From the NCBI GenBank assembly GCA_027577415.1, contig JANBQS010000621.1:1-14428 (forward strand): a DNA stretch of 14,428 nt. Reading direction: 5' to 3'. The position numbers and the translations under genes were made by a program. This document shows, piece after piece, positions 6,261-13,571 of this stretch (within the stretch, counting starts at the first letter, position 1; every line of letters starts with the position of its first letter). This stretch comes from Coemansia sp. RSA 922. Lineage: Eukaryota; Kickxellomycota; Kickxellomycetes; Kickxellales; Kickxellaceae. The notes below the pieces were generated by a model. It was not told where the DNA came from. It searched no databases and worked only from the letters and a program-made list of their open reading frames with translations.

Positions 6261-7937
6261 CTACTTATGGACCTCGCGCTCAGTCCACACAATTTCCTGC
6301 AGTCTTTCTTTAAACCCGCTGTAGGCAGACAAGCAACATACCAGACGATATGTGGACTCAAAAAACGGCATATGTCCTCTCCATCTAACCGTTGACATTT
6401 TTGGGCATAGGATACCTAGCATCTGTCCAAAATGAGCAGATATTGTTGGATCCGAGCAATTCTCAAAAGCGACCACAGCTAGCTTGGACTTGTCCATTCT
6501 ATACGTCCGGTAAAAGTGGGCCAGTCTTTTGTCATCGACGACATATTCAAGAGTTTCTCTAGCCTGGGTCGATTTTTCCTCTGGCGGCTGCAATGCCAAG
6601 TATGTCAAGTTTGGCGTACACTTTAGAATGGATATGACATCCAGTATCGAAAAGTCGAGGTTGATGATTTCAAGAAATACCAGATGCCTAGCAGCACTCG
6701 AGCTACAAAGCCTGTTGACCAAGTTGTCTTTGTCAAAGCAATGCGCCAAGTCCAATTTCATCCGTTGCACGTTCGGTCCGCTATTGATTGCAAACTCTAA
6801 CAGCCTGTGCTCAGCATCTAGCTGAGAGGGATTGCCATTGTAGAATAAATACAAGTTTACATACTTTAGCTTTGGGAGTTTAATTTGCACATCGCCTCCA
6901 GCACTTGATAAAAACTGATATTCATTGACTGTCGCCACAATGTCTATATACTCCAGTGTCAGATGATTACTTTTGAATAATGTGTCACTGGATATGCCCG
7001 CCACTTCGAATAACTTTAAGACGACAAGTGCTGGGAATGGTGCTCCGTCCAATTGTAGCTCTGGCTCCTCTACTCTGCTGCCACGATAAAACAGCCGCAA
7101 TCTTTTGAGACTGGGATAATATATGGTCGCTCCATCATCAGTTCGAACAATATCTCCCAAAAACGACTGGTTGTAAAATTCAAAGTCAAGTTCAACCAGC
7201 GTGCTTGAGTTCAAACTTATCAGCTGCGCAAACAGATCAGAGTCATTGGTTTCGCGATGAGAAATCTTTGTTAATTTAGACGTTGCGAGAAAGTTATCCA
7301 ACACGAAGCCATCTAGTGCTCGGTAAATAATCTCTTTTCTGTTTACCAACAGTGATGCTACCAAGAGCTCGAATCCAGCCACATTCGCTTGTCCGGCATT
7401 AGTATGGAACCTGTCGCCTTCCAAGTGACAAGAACTTGCCTTTGGAAACAGCTGATTTAGTCTGATCGCATAATTCATAATATTGATATTGCACTCTGGT
7501 CCATGAGGAAAAGTGGCAATGTCTCTAACCGACAGAATCAACATAATGCTGTTAACATTGGGAAACATCTTATCGCGCAATAGTGGCGAATTCATTATAT
7601 GTAATGCCAATCCATTGACAATGTCGGCATAGTGGGTGTGTATAATAACGTATTTTGTGTGTATCTGAGCGTTGTTGTCGACTACAAATTCAAGCGTATT
7701 CATGAGTTTGTTGGCCTGTTCAGCTGCATAACTACGACGTCCCGTATTGAACATAACACGCGTGCACAATAATGGCAAGCAGCTTGCCCTCCACTGTGTG
7801 GAAATAGCAGAGCACTTTGCCGCAACAGCGACGTGAACTTCCCGACTCTCTGGTTCACAAAAGAGCTTATTGGAGGTAAGCTTTCGATGTGCGATATTCC
7901 TTTTTAAATGGTCGGGTAGGTTGTCCAGCCTGGACAT
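6261..7937 (-). CDS. F-box-like protein with leucine-rich segments
   Basis: Predicted 558-residue protein from ATG 7937 (MSRLDNLPDHLKRN). Residues 4-64 look like an F-box: an LPDHL opening, a helical stretch, then SAISTQWRASCLPLLCTRV, the usual W-R-A-x-x-x-x-P-L end. F-boxes bind SKP1 in SCF ubiquitin ligases. From about 220 to 530 there are irregular leucine-rich units (STLVELDF, PSLKRLRLFY, LPKLKYVNLYLF, PNLTYLALQPP), likely the substrate-binding surface. Early-diverging fungi carry large, fast-changing families of such proteins, so the individual target cannot be predicted. An in-frame ATG at 8111 would add 58 residues, but these are low-complexity (Tyr-rich from AT repeats) and precede the F-box, so I chose 7937. 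The gene is visibly AT-richer than NOC2 or ACS. Coding status is secure; the F-box call is moderate. Confidence 0.7.
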   Translation of the reverse strand: MSRLDNLPDHLKRNIAHRKLTSNKLFCEPESREVHVAVAAKCSAISTQWRASCLPLLCTRVMFNTGRRSYAAEQANKLMNTLEFVVDNNAQIHTKYVIIHTHYADIVNGLALHIMNSPLLRDKMFPNVNSIMLILSVRDIATFPHGPECNINIMNYAIRLNQLFPKASSCHLEGDRFHTNAGQANVAGFELLVASLLVNRKEIIYRALDGFVLDNFLATSKLTKISHRETNDSDLFAQLISLNSSTLVELDFEFYNQSFLGDIVRTDDGATIYYPSLKRLRLFYRGSRVEEPELQLDGAPFPALVVLKLFEVAGISSDTLFKSNHLTLEYIDIVATVNEYQFLSSAGGDVQIKLPKLKYVNLYLFYNGNPSQLDAEHRLLEFAINSGPNVQRMKLDLAHCFDKDNLVNRLCSSSAARHLVFLEIINLDFSILDVISILKCTPNLTYLALQPPEEKSTQARETLEYVVDDKRLAHFYRTYRMDKSKLAVVAFENCSDPTISAHFGQMLGILCPKMSTVRWRGHMPFFESTYRLVCCLSAYSGFKERLQEIVWTEREVHK

Positions 7938-8293
7938 GGTAACGATTAGGGTATGAACCTTAAGGCTAAAGTAAAGGTCAAAGGGTATTGATACACAATA
8001 ATTATAATACAAATAATAATAGTAATGGTAAGAAGAGCAGAGGACGCCCCAGCTATTGCTAACGCTCTTACTCTTGCGATTTTTTGTTTTAAAAAGCCCC
8101 CCGCTTATCATTTTTAAAAAAGAACGTCTTCAAAGCACAAAGTCTTTAAAGAGCTATCATGACGAGGTTTGCGCAAAGAATTACAGCTCTTTCATTGAGC
8201 ACACTTGAAAAGCTTTGGGGAGGGGGGATGATGCCAGCCAACGTCACTTTATGACAAAGGCTTACTATGCCTGCCCATATTTGCACCGGGCAC

Positions 8294-8309
8294 ATTGGTA
8301 TGCGCCAAT
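8294..8309. promoter_or_regulatory. Opposed CCAAT boxes
   Basis: ATTGG at 8294-8298 and CCAAT at 8305-8309 face each other across 6 bp, about 95-110 bp before the LSM1 ATG. CCAAT is the site of the HAP/NF-Y complex; a back-to-back pair suits a divergent promoter. Confidence 0.4.
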
Positions 8310-8325
8310 CTCAGTTGTTTTCCTG

Positions 8326-8348
8326 GCTCTAAATTATTAATTTAGAGC
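8326..8348. repeat. 23-bp palindrome upstream of LSM1
   Basis: Arms GCTCTAAATTA (8326-8336) and TAATTTAGAGC (8338-8348) are exact inverse complements around a single T at 8337. It ends 55 bp before the LSM1 ATG. An AT-rich dyad of this type could bind a dimeric regulator, for example a homeodomain or MADS-type protein, or simply include core promoter sequence. Confidence 0.8.
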
Positions 8349-8403
8349 TTGTGCACAACTCTACCCCTGTTCTCATCCTTCACTAATAGCCAGTCCTACA
8401 TCC

Positions 8404-8814
8404 ATGTCGTTTGCGCCGCAGTTCTTTACCACAGCAGAAAGCCTGGTCGACTCGCTAGACAAAAAGTTGTTGGTGGTCCTGCGCGATGGACGCAAGATCA
8501 TCGGCATTCTGCGCTCGTACGACCAGTTCGCCAACCTCGTATTACAAGACAGCCTTGAGCGCATATATGTCGGCGATGCGTACGGAGACATTGAACGAGG
8601 CGTGTTTATTATCCGCGGCGAAAACGTAGTGCTACTAGGAGAAATCGACTGCGACGTTGAAGACACCCTGCCATTGCGCCAGCTGCCCATCGAGGACATT
8701 CTGCAACTACAGAGAGAAGAGGCAGAGGAGAAGGCTCGCAAGGACAAGCTCCGTCACCACTTGCTATACAAGCAAGGATTCAGTGTAGATTTTGCCGACA
8801 ACGATTTGTACTAA
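8404..8814 (+). CDS. LSM1: U6 snRNA-associated Sm-like protein LSm1
   Basis: Defining subunit of the cytoplasmic Lsm1-7 ring, which with Pat1 binds the 3' end of oligoadenylated mRNA and promotes decapping in P-bodies. The protein has 136 residues, close to human LSM1 (133). The Sm1 motif spans about 12-55 with the RNA-contact positions D40 and N44 in YDQFANLVL. The Sm2 motif spans about 66-82 and includes IRGENVVLLGEID, with R71-G72 contacting RNA. The charged helical C-terminal tail (about 96-125), typical of Lsm1, lies across the ring. ATG 8404 is immediately followed by family-like sequence and no intron is needed. It converges on NOC2 with 56 bp between the stops. Confidence 0.96.
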   Translation: MSFAPQFFTTAESLVDSLDKKLLVVLRDGRKIIGILRSYDQFANLVLQDSLERIYVGDAYGDIERGVFIIRGENVVLLGEIDCDVEDTLPLRQLPIEDILQLQREEAEEKARKDKLRHHLLYKQGFSVDFADNDLY

Positions 8815-8826
8815 GATATGTCGAAG

Positions 8827-8837
8827 AAAAAAAAAAA
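8827..8837 (+). repeat. A11 tract in the LSM1/NOC2 3' gap
   Basis: Eleven consecutive A residues lie in the 56-bp space between the convergent LSM1 and NOC2 stops; AT-rich sequence here probably helps 3' end formation of both genes. Confidence 0.6.
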
Positions 8838-8870
8838 GAACCGTATTTCATATAATAACTCGAGAATATT

Positions 8871-11030
8871 CTACTTTTCCATCTCTGCCTCAACCATTGT
8901 GGCGCGCTGCTGCGCTTTAACCTTGCGCAGAGAGTTCGCATAGGCGCCGATAGGCGTTGCGTCGGCGCTGATATCGCTCATAAACTGGTTTGCGCCGGTG
9001 AGGTTGGCAGGGCCAAAGTCGACCTTGTTCCGCTTCTGCACGACCATTAGCGACGACTGCTCAATCTTTTCCAAAAGCCCCTGCAACTGCTTAGAGAACC
9101 TCGACCACGACTTGCCCGCACGCTTCCTCCACCGCCGCAGCTGGAGCACAGCGGGGACAACCCACTCGGGGAAGGCAATGCGCACCGACTGGGCGGCAAT
9201 GGCGTCAGCAAGTAGGCCGAACACGCTCTCCAGCACAATCTCCAAGTACACGCGCGTATGCTCGTACTCCTTGGGGGCCTTGAGCTGTGAGTCCAAAGAC
9301 AGGGGCTTGAGCGTGCTGTTGACGGGGCGCCTGCTCAGGAACTCGGGCGACTCGAGAACCTCTATGATCATGGGCAGAATGGGGATGTAGATGCCCGTCG
9401 CCGACGACAGCCGCAGAAGCTGGCTGATGCAGTGGATGCGCAGCGGGAAGTACTTTGCTGTCGGCACCAGTCGCGCTACACCAAGAATAATCTGCGTCAG
9501 TGGGTACACCAGGGACTCGAGTGTCGCGCAGAGCTGGGGCTGTTCCTCGGCGCGGTCTCCGCAGTATGTGGCCAAAACCTCGGTCCAGAAGTTCAAGCTG
9601 TTGATGAACTGCCAGTTGTAAATTGCGCGGAACGACTCCTTGCTGCGCAGCTGCATGGAGTTGCGCAGGTGGATGGCCAACTGGCGAATGTACACAAAGC
9701 CGTGCTGGTAGCTGGCGTTGGCGTCGTTTCCGTAGAGCTCGACACCGCAATTGCGCATTAACTGGATGGTTGTCAGATTAGCGATGGTCTTGACGTTGCT
9801 GTTGCGCACGTACGTCAAGTAGATGCCCTTGAGCGCAATATCAGCCACCTCGGGAGGCGACAGCGACACTAGGCGACGCAGCGAGAGCAGGGCGAGAATG
9901 CGCACGCCGTCGTCGACCGATGCCGACCCAAACAGGCGCAGCAGCTCCTTGACAAACTCGCGAGTATAGCGAGTAAAGCACACAAAGTAGGGGATCATGC
10001 GCTCAGACTCCTTGATCAAGTACTGGATCATGGCGGGATCGCTCATCTGCTTGAGCAGCTCCAGCAGGCTAACCAGGTAGGACTTTATCAATGCCTGGGC
10101 AATGCCCCACTTTTTGCCGGACTTTTGGGCGACCTTGTCGTTGACAATGGGCGCGTAGTGGTTGAAGGCCTTTGGCGCAGTGCGAATGCTGGCGGTAACA
10201 GTCTTGTTGAAGATGCGCATGCCTTCGATGCGATATGGCGTTTGTGGCGCGTTCTCGTTCTCCGATTCCATGTGCGAGGCAGAGTATAGCGCCAGGAGCA
10301 GCCGCTTGAGCGACTTGATGGACTGGTTCTTGGTAATGTCCTTCTCCCAGTCATCGAGCATCTTGCTTGTGACTACGGTGGCCTTGGATGACTCTGACTC
10401 TTCAGCGTCGCTCATATCGGCGTCCTCGCCTTGCTCCTCCTCCTCCTCACCCTGCTCTTCATCATCCTCTTCCTCATCCTCGCTGCCTTCGTCGTTATCC
10501 TCTAGGATCGCGAGGGAGCTCGGGTCGTTTTTCTTCATAAACTCTAGGAACTTGGGATCCTTCTTGCTCACCGCCTCTAGCTCACGCTTGAACACAGCCT
10601 CCTCGTCGTCATCCTCCTCATCATCGCCGCCGATCTCGACATCGCTGCCTTCATCTTCCGGATCCGAATCCGAGGGCATATCATCGTCGTCGTCATCTTC
10701 ACCACCTTCCAGCAGCGCAGCAATGTCCTCGTCGTCCGAAACATCTTCGCCACTGACGGCAGTGGGGTCAGCTTCTACAAACTTGGACAGATCCAATTTG
10801 GCCAGTGCGCCCTTGGGCACAGACTCGGCAAAGCCTGCCAAGTCGTCAATCTCCTCGACGCCAGTGAAAACCTCCTCGCCGTCATCGGCAGATCCGTTGG
10901 CCTTTCTCTTCTTCTTGACTTCGCGCTTCTGGACAAGCTTCTGGGTCTTTTTGTGCTCCTTGCGGCGCTCCAGTTCGTCCTTCAAGTGCCGCTGGTTGAA
11001 CTTTTTCGTGGACTTTTTCGCCTTGCCCAT
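8871..11030 (-). CDS. NOC2: Nucleolar complex protein 2 (60S assembly factor)
   Basis: Noc2 forms Noc1-Noc2 and then Noc2-Noc3 heterodimers that accompany pre-60S particles from nucleolus to nucleoplasm. The 719-residue length matches yeast Noc2 (about 710). Residues 1-45 are Lys/Arg-rich (KKSTKKFNQRHLKDELERRK, KKKRK), a nuclear/nucleolar signal. Residues 95-215 are an Asp/Glu-dominated acidic region. The conserved helical-repeat Noc2 domain runs from about 330 to 640, including ESERMIPYFVCFTRYTREFV and NLTTIQLMRNCGVELYG, ending in a PEWVVPAVLQLRRWRK block. ATG 11030 begins MGKAKKSTKKFNQ, typical of the family. No intron is required. It shares a 280-bp divergent promoter with SOF1, another ribosome-assembly gene. 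Confidence 0.96.
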   Translation of the reverse strand: MGKAKKSTKKFNQRHLKDELERRKEHKKTQKLVQKREVKKKRKANGSADDGEEVFTGVEEIDDLAGFAESVPKGALAKLDLSKFVEADPTAVSGEDVSDDEDIAALLEGGEDDDDDDMPSDSDPEDEGSDVEIGGDDEEDDDEEAVFKRELEAVSKKDPKFLEFMKKNDPSSLAILEDNDEGSEDEEEDDEEQGEEEEEQGEDADMSDAEESESSKATVVTSKMLDDWEKDITKNQSIKSLKRLLLALYSASHMESENENAPQTPYRIEGMRIFNKTVTASIRTAPKAFNHYAPIVNDKVAQKSGKKWGIAQALIKSYLVSLLELLKQMSDPAMIQYLIKESERMIPYFVCFTRYTREFVKELLRLFGSASVDDGVRILALLSLRRLVSLSPPEVADIALKGIYLTYVRNSNVKTIANLTTIQLMRNCGVELYGNDANASYQHGFVYIRQLAIHLRNSMQLRSKESFRAIYNWQFINSLNFWTEVLATYCGDRAEEQPQLCATLESLVYPLTQIILGVARLVPTAKYFPLRIHCISQLLRLSSATGIYIPILPMIIEVLESPEFLSRRPVNSTLKPLSLDSQLKAPKEYEHTRVYLEIVLESVFGLLADAIAAQSVRIAFPEWVVPAVLQLRRWRKRAGKSWSRFSKQLQGLLEKIEQSSLMVVQKRNKVDFGPANLTGANQFMSDISADATPIGAYANSLRKVKAQQRATMVEAEMEK

Positions 11031-11310
11031 TTTCTATTTCAAAGAGTTGTGTGAGTAAATAATAATAAAAGCCGACGCAAAATAAAGCAAATACACGAAA
11101 CGTTAAGAGCAAAAAAAAAAAAATCTTGTAGTGGATTGAACTTTTTTTTTTTTTTTTTTTCTTCTTCCGATCAAAAGATCTGGCAGATCAAAGGCAGGAC
11201 GACATGGAAAATTATTGACGGTTTTCTTTGCCATGCTTGCCTTTTTTTATTCGACAGAGCGTACATATTCTATTATTTATTCACATTCAGGCTCTCTCTC
11301 TCCATACACA
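11031..11310. promoter_or_regulatory. Divergent promoter of NOC2 and SOF1
   Basis: The 280 bp between the start codons of two ribosome-assembly genes contain an A13 tract (11111-11123) and a T19 tract (11142-11160), 18 bp apart. Such poly(dA:dT) pairs exclude nucleosomes in yeast promoters. GATCAAA-type repeats lie at 11169-11192 and GGAAAATTATTG at about 11207, only loosely like the yeast RRPE. I see no PAC element (GATGAG). The SOF1 side ends in a CT-rich leader. Confidence 0.65.
11142..11160 (+). repeat. T19 homopolymer
   Basis: Nineteen consecutive T residues, paired with the A13 tract at 11111-11123 in the NOC2/SOF1 promoter. Likely polymorphic in length and prone to sequencing error. 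Confidence 0.8.
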
Positions 11311-12774
11311 ATGGTAGGTGCTCGCTTTATTGCAACTCGCTCTGTATAGGAGGAGGCACTGAAAGCGGCATAAGTTACTAATACCAAAGCGGTCTCTCTC
11401 ACCTCTTTCTCTGCTGTGTAGAAGATCAAAGCGCTCTCTCGGAGTACGGCCGAGTACACTCGCGAAACGAAAAGTGACATACAGAAGCTCCCGCGAAACA
11501 TTGATCCAGAGCTGCATCCGCTCGAGCGGGCGCGAGAGTACAAGCGTGCGCTCAATGCAGCAAAGCTAGAGCGCATGTTTGCCAAGCCGTTCCTGGCCAG
11601 TCTCAGTGGACACATTGATGGCGTCTACGCCATGGCGAAGAATCCATGGGACCTCGATAGCGTGGTGACAGGCAGCGGCGACGGAGAGTTGCGCATGTGG
11701 TCGCTGAGCAGCCAAGAGACTGTCTGGCGCGCACCCGAGGCTCATCGCGGCATTGTCAAGGGCGTGTGCAATATCCCCGGTGGAGAAACCGACCGATTCC
11801 TGTCAGTCGGTACCGACAAGCTGGTCAAAGTGTGGAGCCGCAGCGAGAGCGCCGTAGCCAGCGACGGTATTACTCCCGAGACTGTGGCCACATACACGGG
11901 CAAGCATGCCTTTAGCGGCATCGACCACCATCGCAACCGGCCGTTGTTTGCCACCAGCTCGTCGCTGATTGAGATCTGGGACGTCGACCGCTCAGAGCCC
12001 ATTACAAACCTGACGTGGGGCGCAGATACCATCAACACGGTCAAGATGAACCAGACCGAAGTCAACGTGCTCGCCACCTGTGGCACCGATCGCTCGATCA
12101 TTCTGTACGATCTGCGCACAAACTCGCCCCTCGCCAAGCTAGTGATGACGCTCAGCACCAACGCCATCTCGTGGAACCCCATGGAGGCCTTTATGTTTGC
12201 CACTGCCAGCGAGGACCACAACGTGTACACTTTTGACATGCGCAAAATGGACCACGCCGTCAACGTACTACGCGACCACGTTTCAGCCGTCATGGACGTC
12301 GACTACTCGCCCACCGGCCAGGAACTGGTCAGCGGCAGCTACGACCGCTCGGTACGTCTGTGGGATGTCAACAAGGGCCACTCGCGCGACATCTACCACG
12401 CGAAGCGTATGCAGCGCGTCTTCTGCGTCAAGTACACGCTAGACAACAACTACGTGCTCTCGGGCAGTGACGACAGCAATCTGCGTTTGTGGCGCGCTCG
12501 TGCCTCGCAGCGCATGGGCGCAAAGTCCAATCGCGAGCGCAGCGCCATCGAGTATGCTGACAAGCTCAAGGATCGCTTTGCATACGTGCCCGAGGTCCGC
12601 AAGGTCCTGCAGCACCGCAATGTGCCAAAGGGCATCAAAAAGGCGTCGCGGACCAAGCAGGACATGCTGCAGTCGCGCAAGCGCAAGGAGGAGAACGTGC
12701 GCAAGCACGACAAGAGTGGAAAGGATCGTGTGCCCGAGCGCAAAAAGGCCATTCTTGGTGTTACCAGCAAGTAA
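11311..12774 (+). CDS. SOF1: SSU processome WD40 protein SOF1/DCAF13 (one intron)
   Basis: U3 snoRNP-associated WD40 protein needed for early pre-18S rRNA cleavages; the animal ortholog DCAF13 is also a CUL4 adaptor. Coding parts are 11311-11313 and 11422-12774. Exon 1 contributes only the ATG. Splicing joins it to KIKALSRSTAEYTRE, giving 451 residues. This is supported by homology: yeast starts MKIKTIKR and human MKVKMLSR, and both continue with a PRN-DP-LHP block found here at 25-34. The frame is open from 11422 and includes an internal ATG at 11575 (M53) that a simple ORF search would take as start. Seven WD repeats cover about 60-365 (for example LYDLRTNSPLAK, NPMEAF, DHVSAVMDVDYSPTG). 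The Sof1 C-terminal basic domain follows (HRNVPKGIKKA to SERKKAI-like PERKKAI). Length is close to human DCAF13 (445). Confidence 0.96.
11314..11421 (+). other. SOF1 intron 1, directly after the start codon
   Basis: A 108-nt intron with donor GTAGGT (11314-11319), branch site TACTAAT (11376-11382, branch A about 40 nt before the acceptor) and acceptor TGTAG ending at 11421. If it is retained, translation from the ATG ends after 12 codons at TAG 11347-11349. It is the only coding intron I find in the window. Confidence 0.92.
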
Positions 12775-13037
12775 ATGGATCTACATACACAAAAATATAT
12801 ATATTGGAATTCGATTATCAAAACTTGTATAGGATATCAAGCTTTGTGTGGGAAATATGCAGCTGATTCCCCGGAGGCGGGCTTTTTGCATTGGACCGTC
12901 AAACGACTAGAAAAGGGGAAACATTCTCCTTGATAAGCAACCTTTTTTTTATCCCTCCTCTCACCTTGAACTATTATTACTTTCTTCTTTATTCATCGCT
13001 TATCCGAATACTCATAGAGCAAGACACAATAAAGGAC
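12775..13037 (+). other. Intergenic: SOF1 3' end and PTPS upstream region
   Basis: 263 bp. An AATATATATATT stretch at about 12794-12805 follows the SOF1 stop and resembles the yeast TATATA 3'-end efficiency element. The rest is T-rich with a GGAGGCGGGC segment (about 12874-12883), one TGATAA (12931-12936) and an AT-rich stretch before the PTPS ATG. No clear TATA box for PTPS was identified. Confidence 0.45.
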
Positions 13038-13490
13038 ATGGCTATCATTGGATATATATCGCGTACAGAGCACTTTTCGGCTGCGCACCGGTTACACAGC
13101 CCTCACCTCAGCGACGCAGAGAACCTCGAGACGTTTGGCAAGTGCAACCACCCCGGCGGCCACGGTCACAACTACGTTCTTGAAATTATTCTGCGCGGCC
13201 CCATTGACGAGAAAAACGGCATGGTCGCCAACATCGCCGACCTCAAGCGCTGGATCAAGGACTCTGTACTAGACTATGTTGACCACCGGAACCTCGATAA
13301 AGATATTGCCTTCTTTGCCACTCGCCCGAGCACCACCGAGAACCTGGCTGCATTTGTCTGGATGCGCCTGTGCCAGGTCATGCCCGAGGGTATGCTGCAC
13401 AAGGTTATTGTATGGGAGACGCCCAAGAACAAGGTCATCTTCACTGGCGAGGGCGTGACAGCCAAAGACATTGAAGAGTGCACGGTGTAG
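13038..13490 (+). CDS. PTS: 6-pyruvoyltetrahydropterin synthase
   Basis: Zn-dependent enzyme that converts 7,8-dihydroneopterin triphosphate to 6-pyruvoyltetrahydropterin, the second step of tetrahydrobiopterin synthesis after GTP cyclohydrolase I. From ATG 13038 the protein has 150 residues (human 145). Zinc ligands are H17 (AAHRL), H42 and H44 (GHGHNY). The catalytic set is C36 (GKCNHPGG), D82-H83 (DHRNLD) and E127 (VWETPKN). The STTEN motif (98-102) and the overall order match eukaryotic PTPS better than bacterial QueD, which has CGRLHGHS. The frame is open further upstream to a possible start at 12891, but the extra 49 residues are hydrophobic low-complexity with no family counterpart and ATG 13038 starts at the conserved core. 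Most Dikarya lack this pathway while Mortierella has it, so presence here is informative. Confidence 0.95.
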   Translation: MAIIGYISRTEHFSAAHRLHSPHLSDAENLETFGKCNHPGGHGHNYVLEIILRGPIDEKNGMVANIADLKRWIKDSVLDYVDHRNLDKDIAFFATRPSTTENLAAFVWMRLCQVMPEGMLHKVIVWETPKNKVIFTGEGVTAKDIEECTV

Positions 13491-13571
13491 ATAGTTTTAA
13501 AAAATGTTCTCTGTTATCTCGCAAAATACACGAGTATGAAACCTAGATAATGCAAACATCACTTTGGTTCA

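Larger units (their letters stand above)
7938..8403. promoter_or_regulatory. Divergent promoter between F-box-like gene and LSM1
   Basis: This 466-bp gap separates two diverging start codons. The left part (about 7980-8110) is rich in ATT repeats and includes a TATTATAATTATT stretch on the minus strand that could serve the F-box-like gene. AGGGG, a stress-element-like core, is at 8221-8225. An opposed CCAAT pair (8294-8309) and a 23-bp palindrome (8326-8348) lie nearer LSM1. No small gene or RNA gene is seen. Confidence 0.6.

Noticed and set aside
7966..8071. Possible 106-nt minus-strand intron (GTAAGA ... TTTAG) in the F-box-like leader
   Set aside because: Splicing does not link ATG 8111 in frame to the protein and no good branch site is present.
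7938..8111. 58-residue N-terminal extension of the F-box-like protein from ATG 8111
   Set aside because: It encodes Tyr runs from ATT repeats and precedes a normal F-box start; more likely 5'UTR and promoter.
10162..11058. 298-residue Ser-rich ORF antisense to NOC2
   Set aside because: It is the mirror of the NOC2 acidic region (GAG/GAC codons read in reverse as Ser-rich); no independent gene signal.
11575..12774. SOF1 starting at ATG 11575
   Set aside because: This would lose 52 conserved residues that are encoded in frame from 11422 and are joined to ATG 11311 by a well-formed intron.
12891..13037. 49-residue N-terminal extension of PTPS
   Set aside because: The added residues are T-rich, low-complexity sequence with no family counterpart; ATG 13038 starts directly at the conserved enzyme core.
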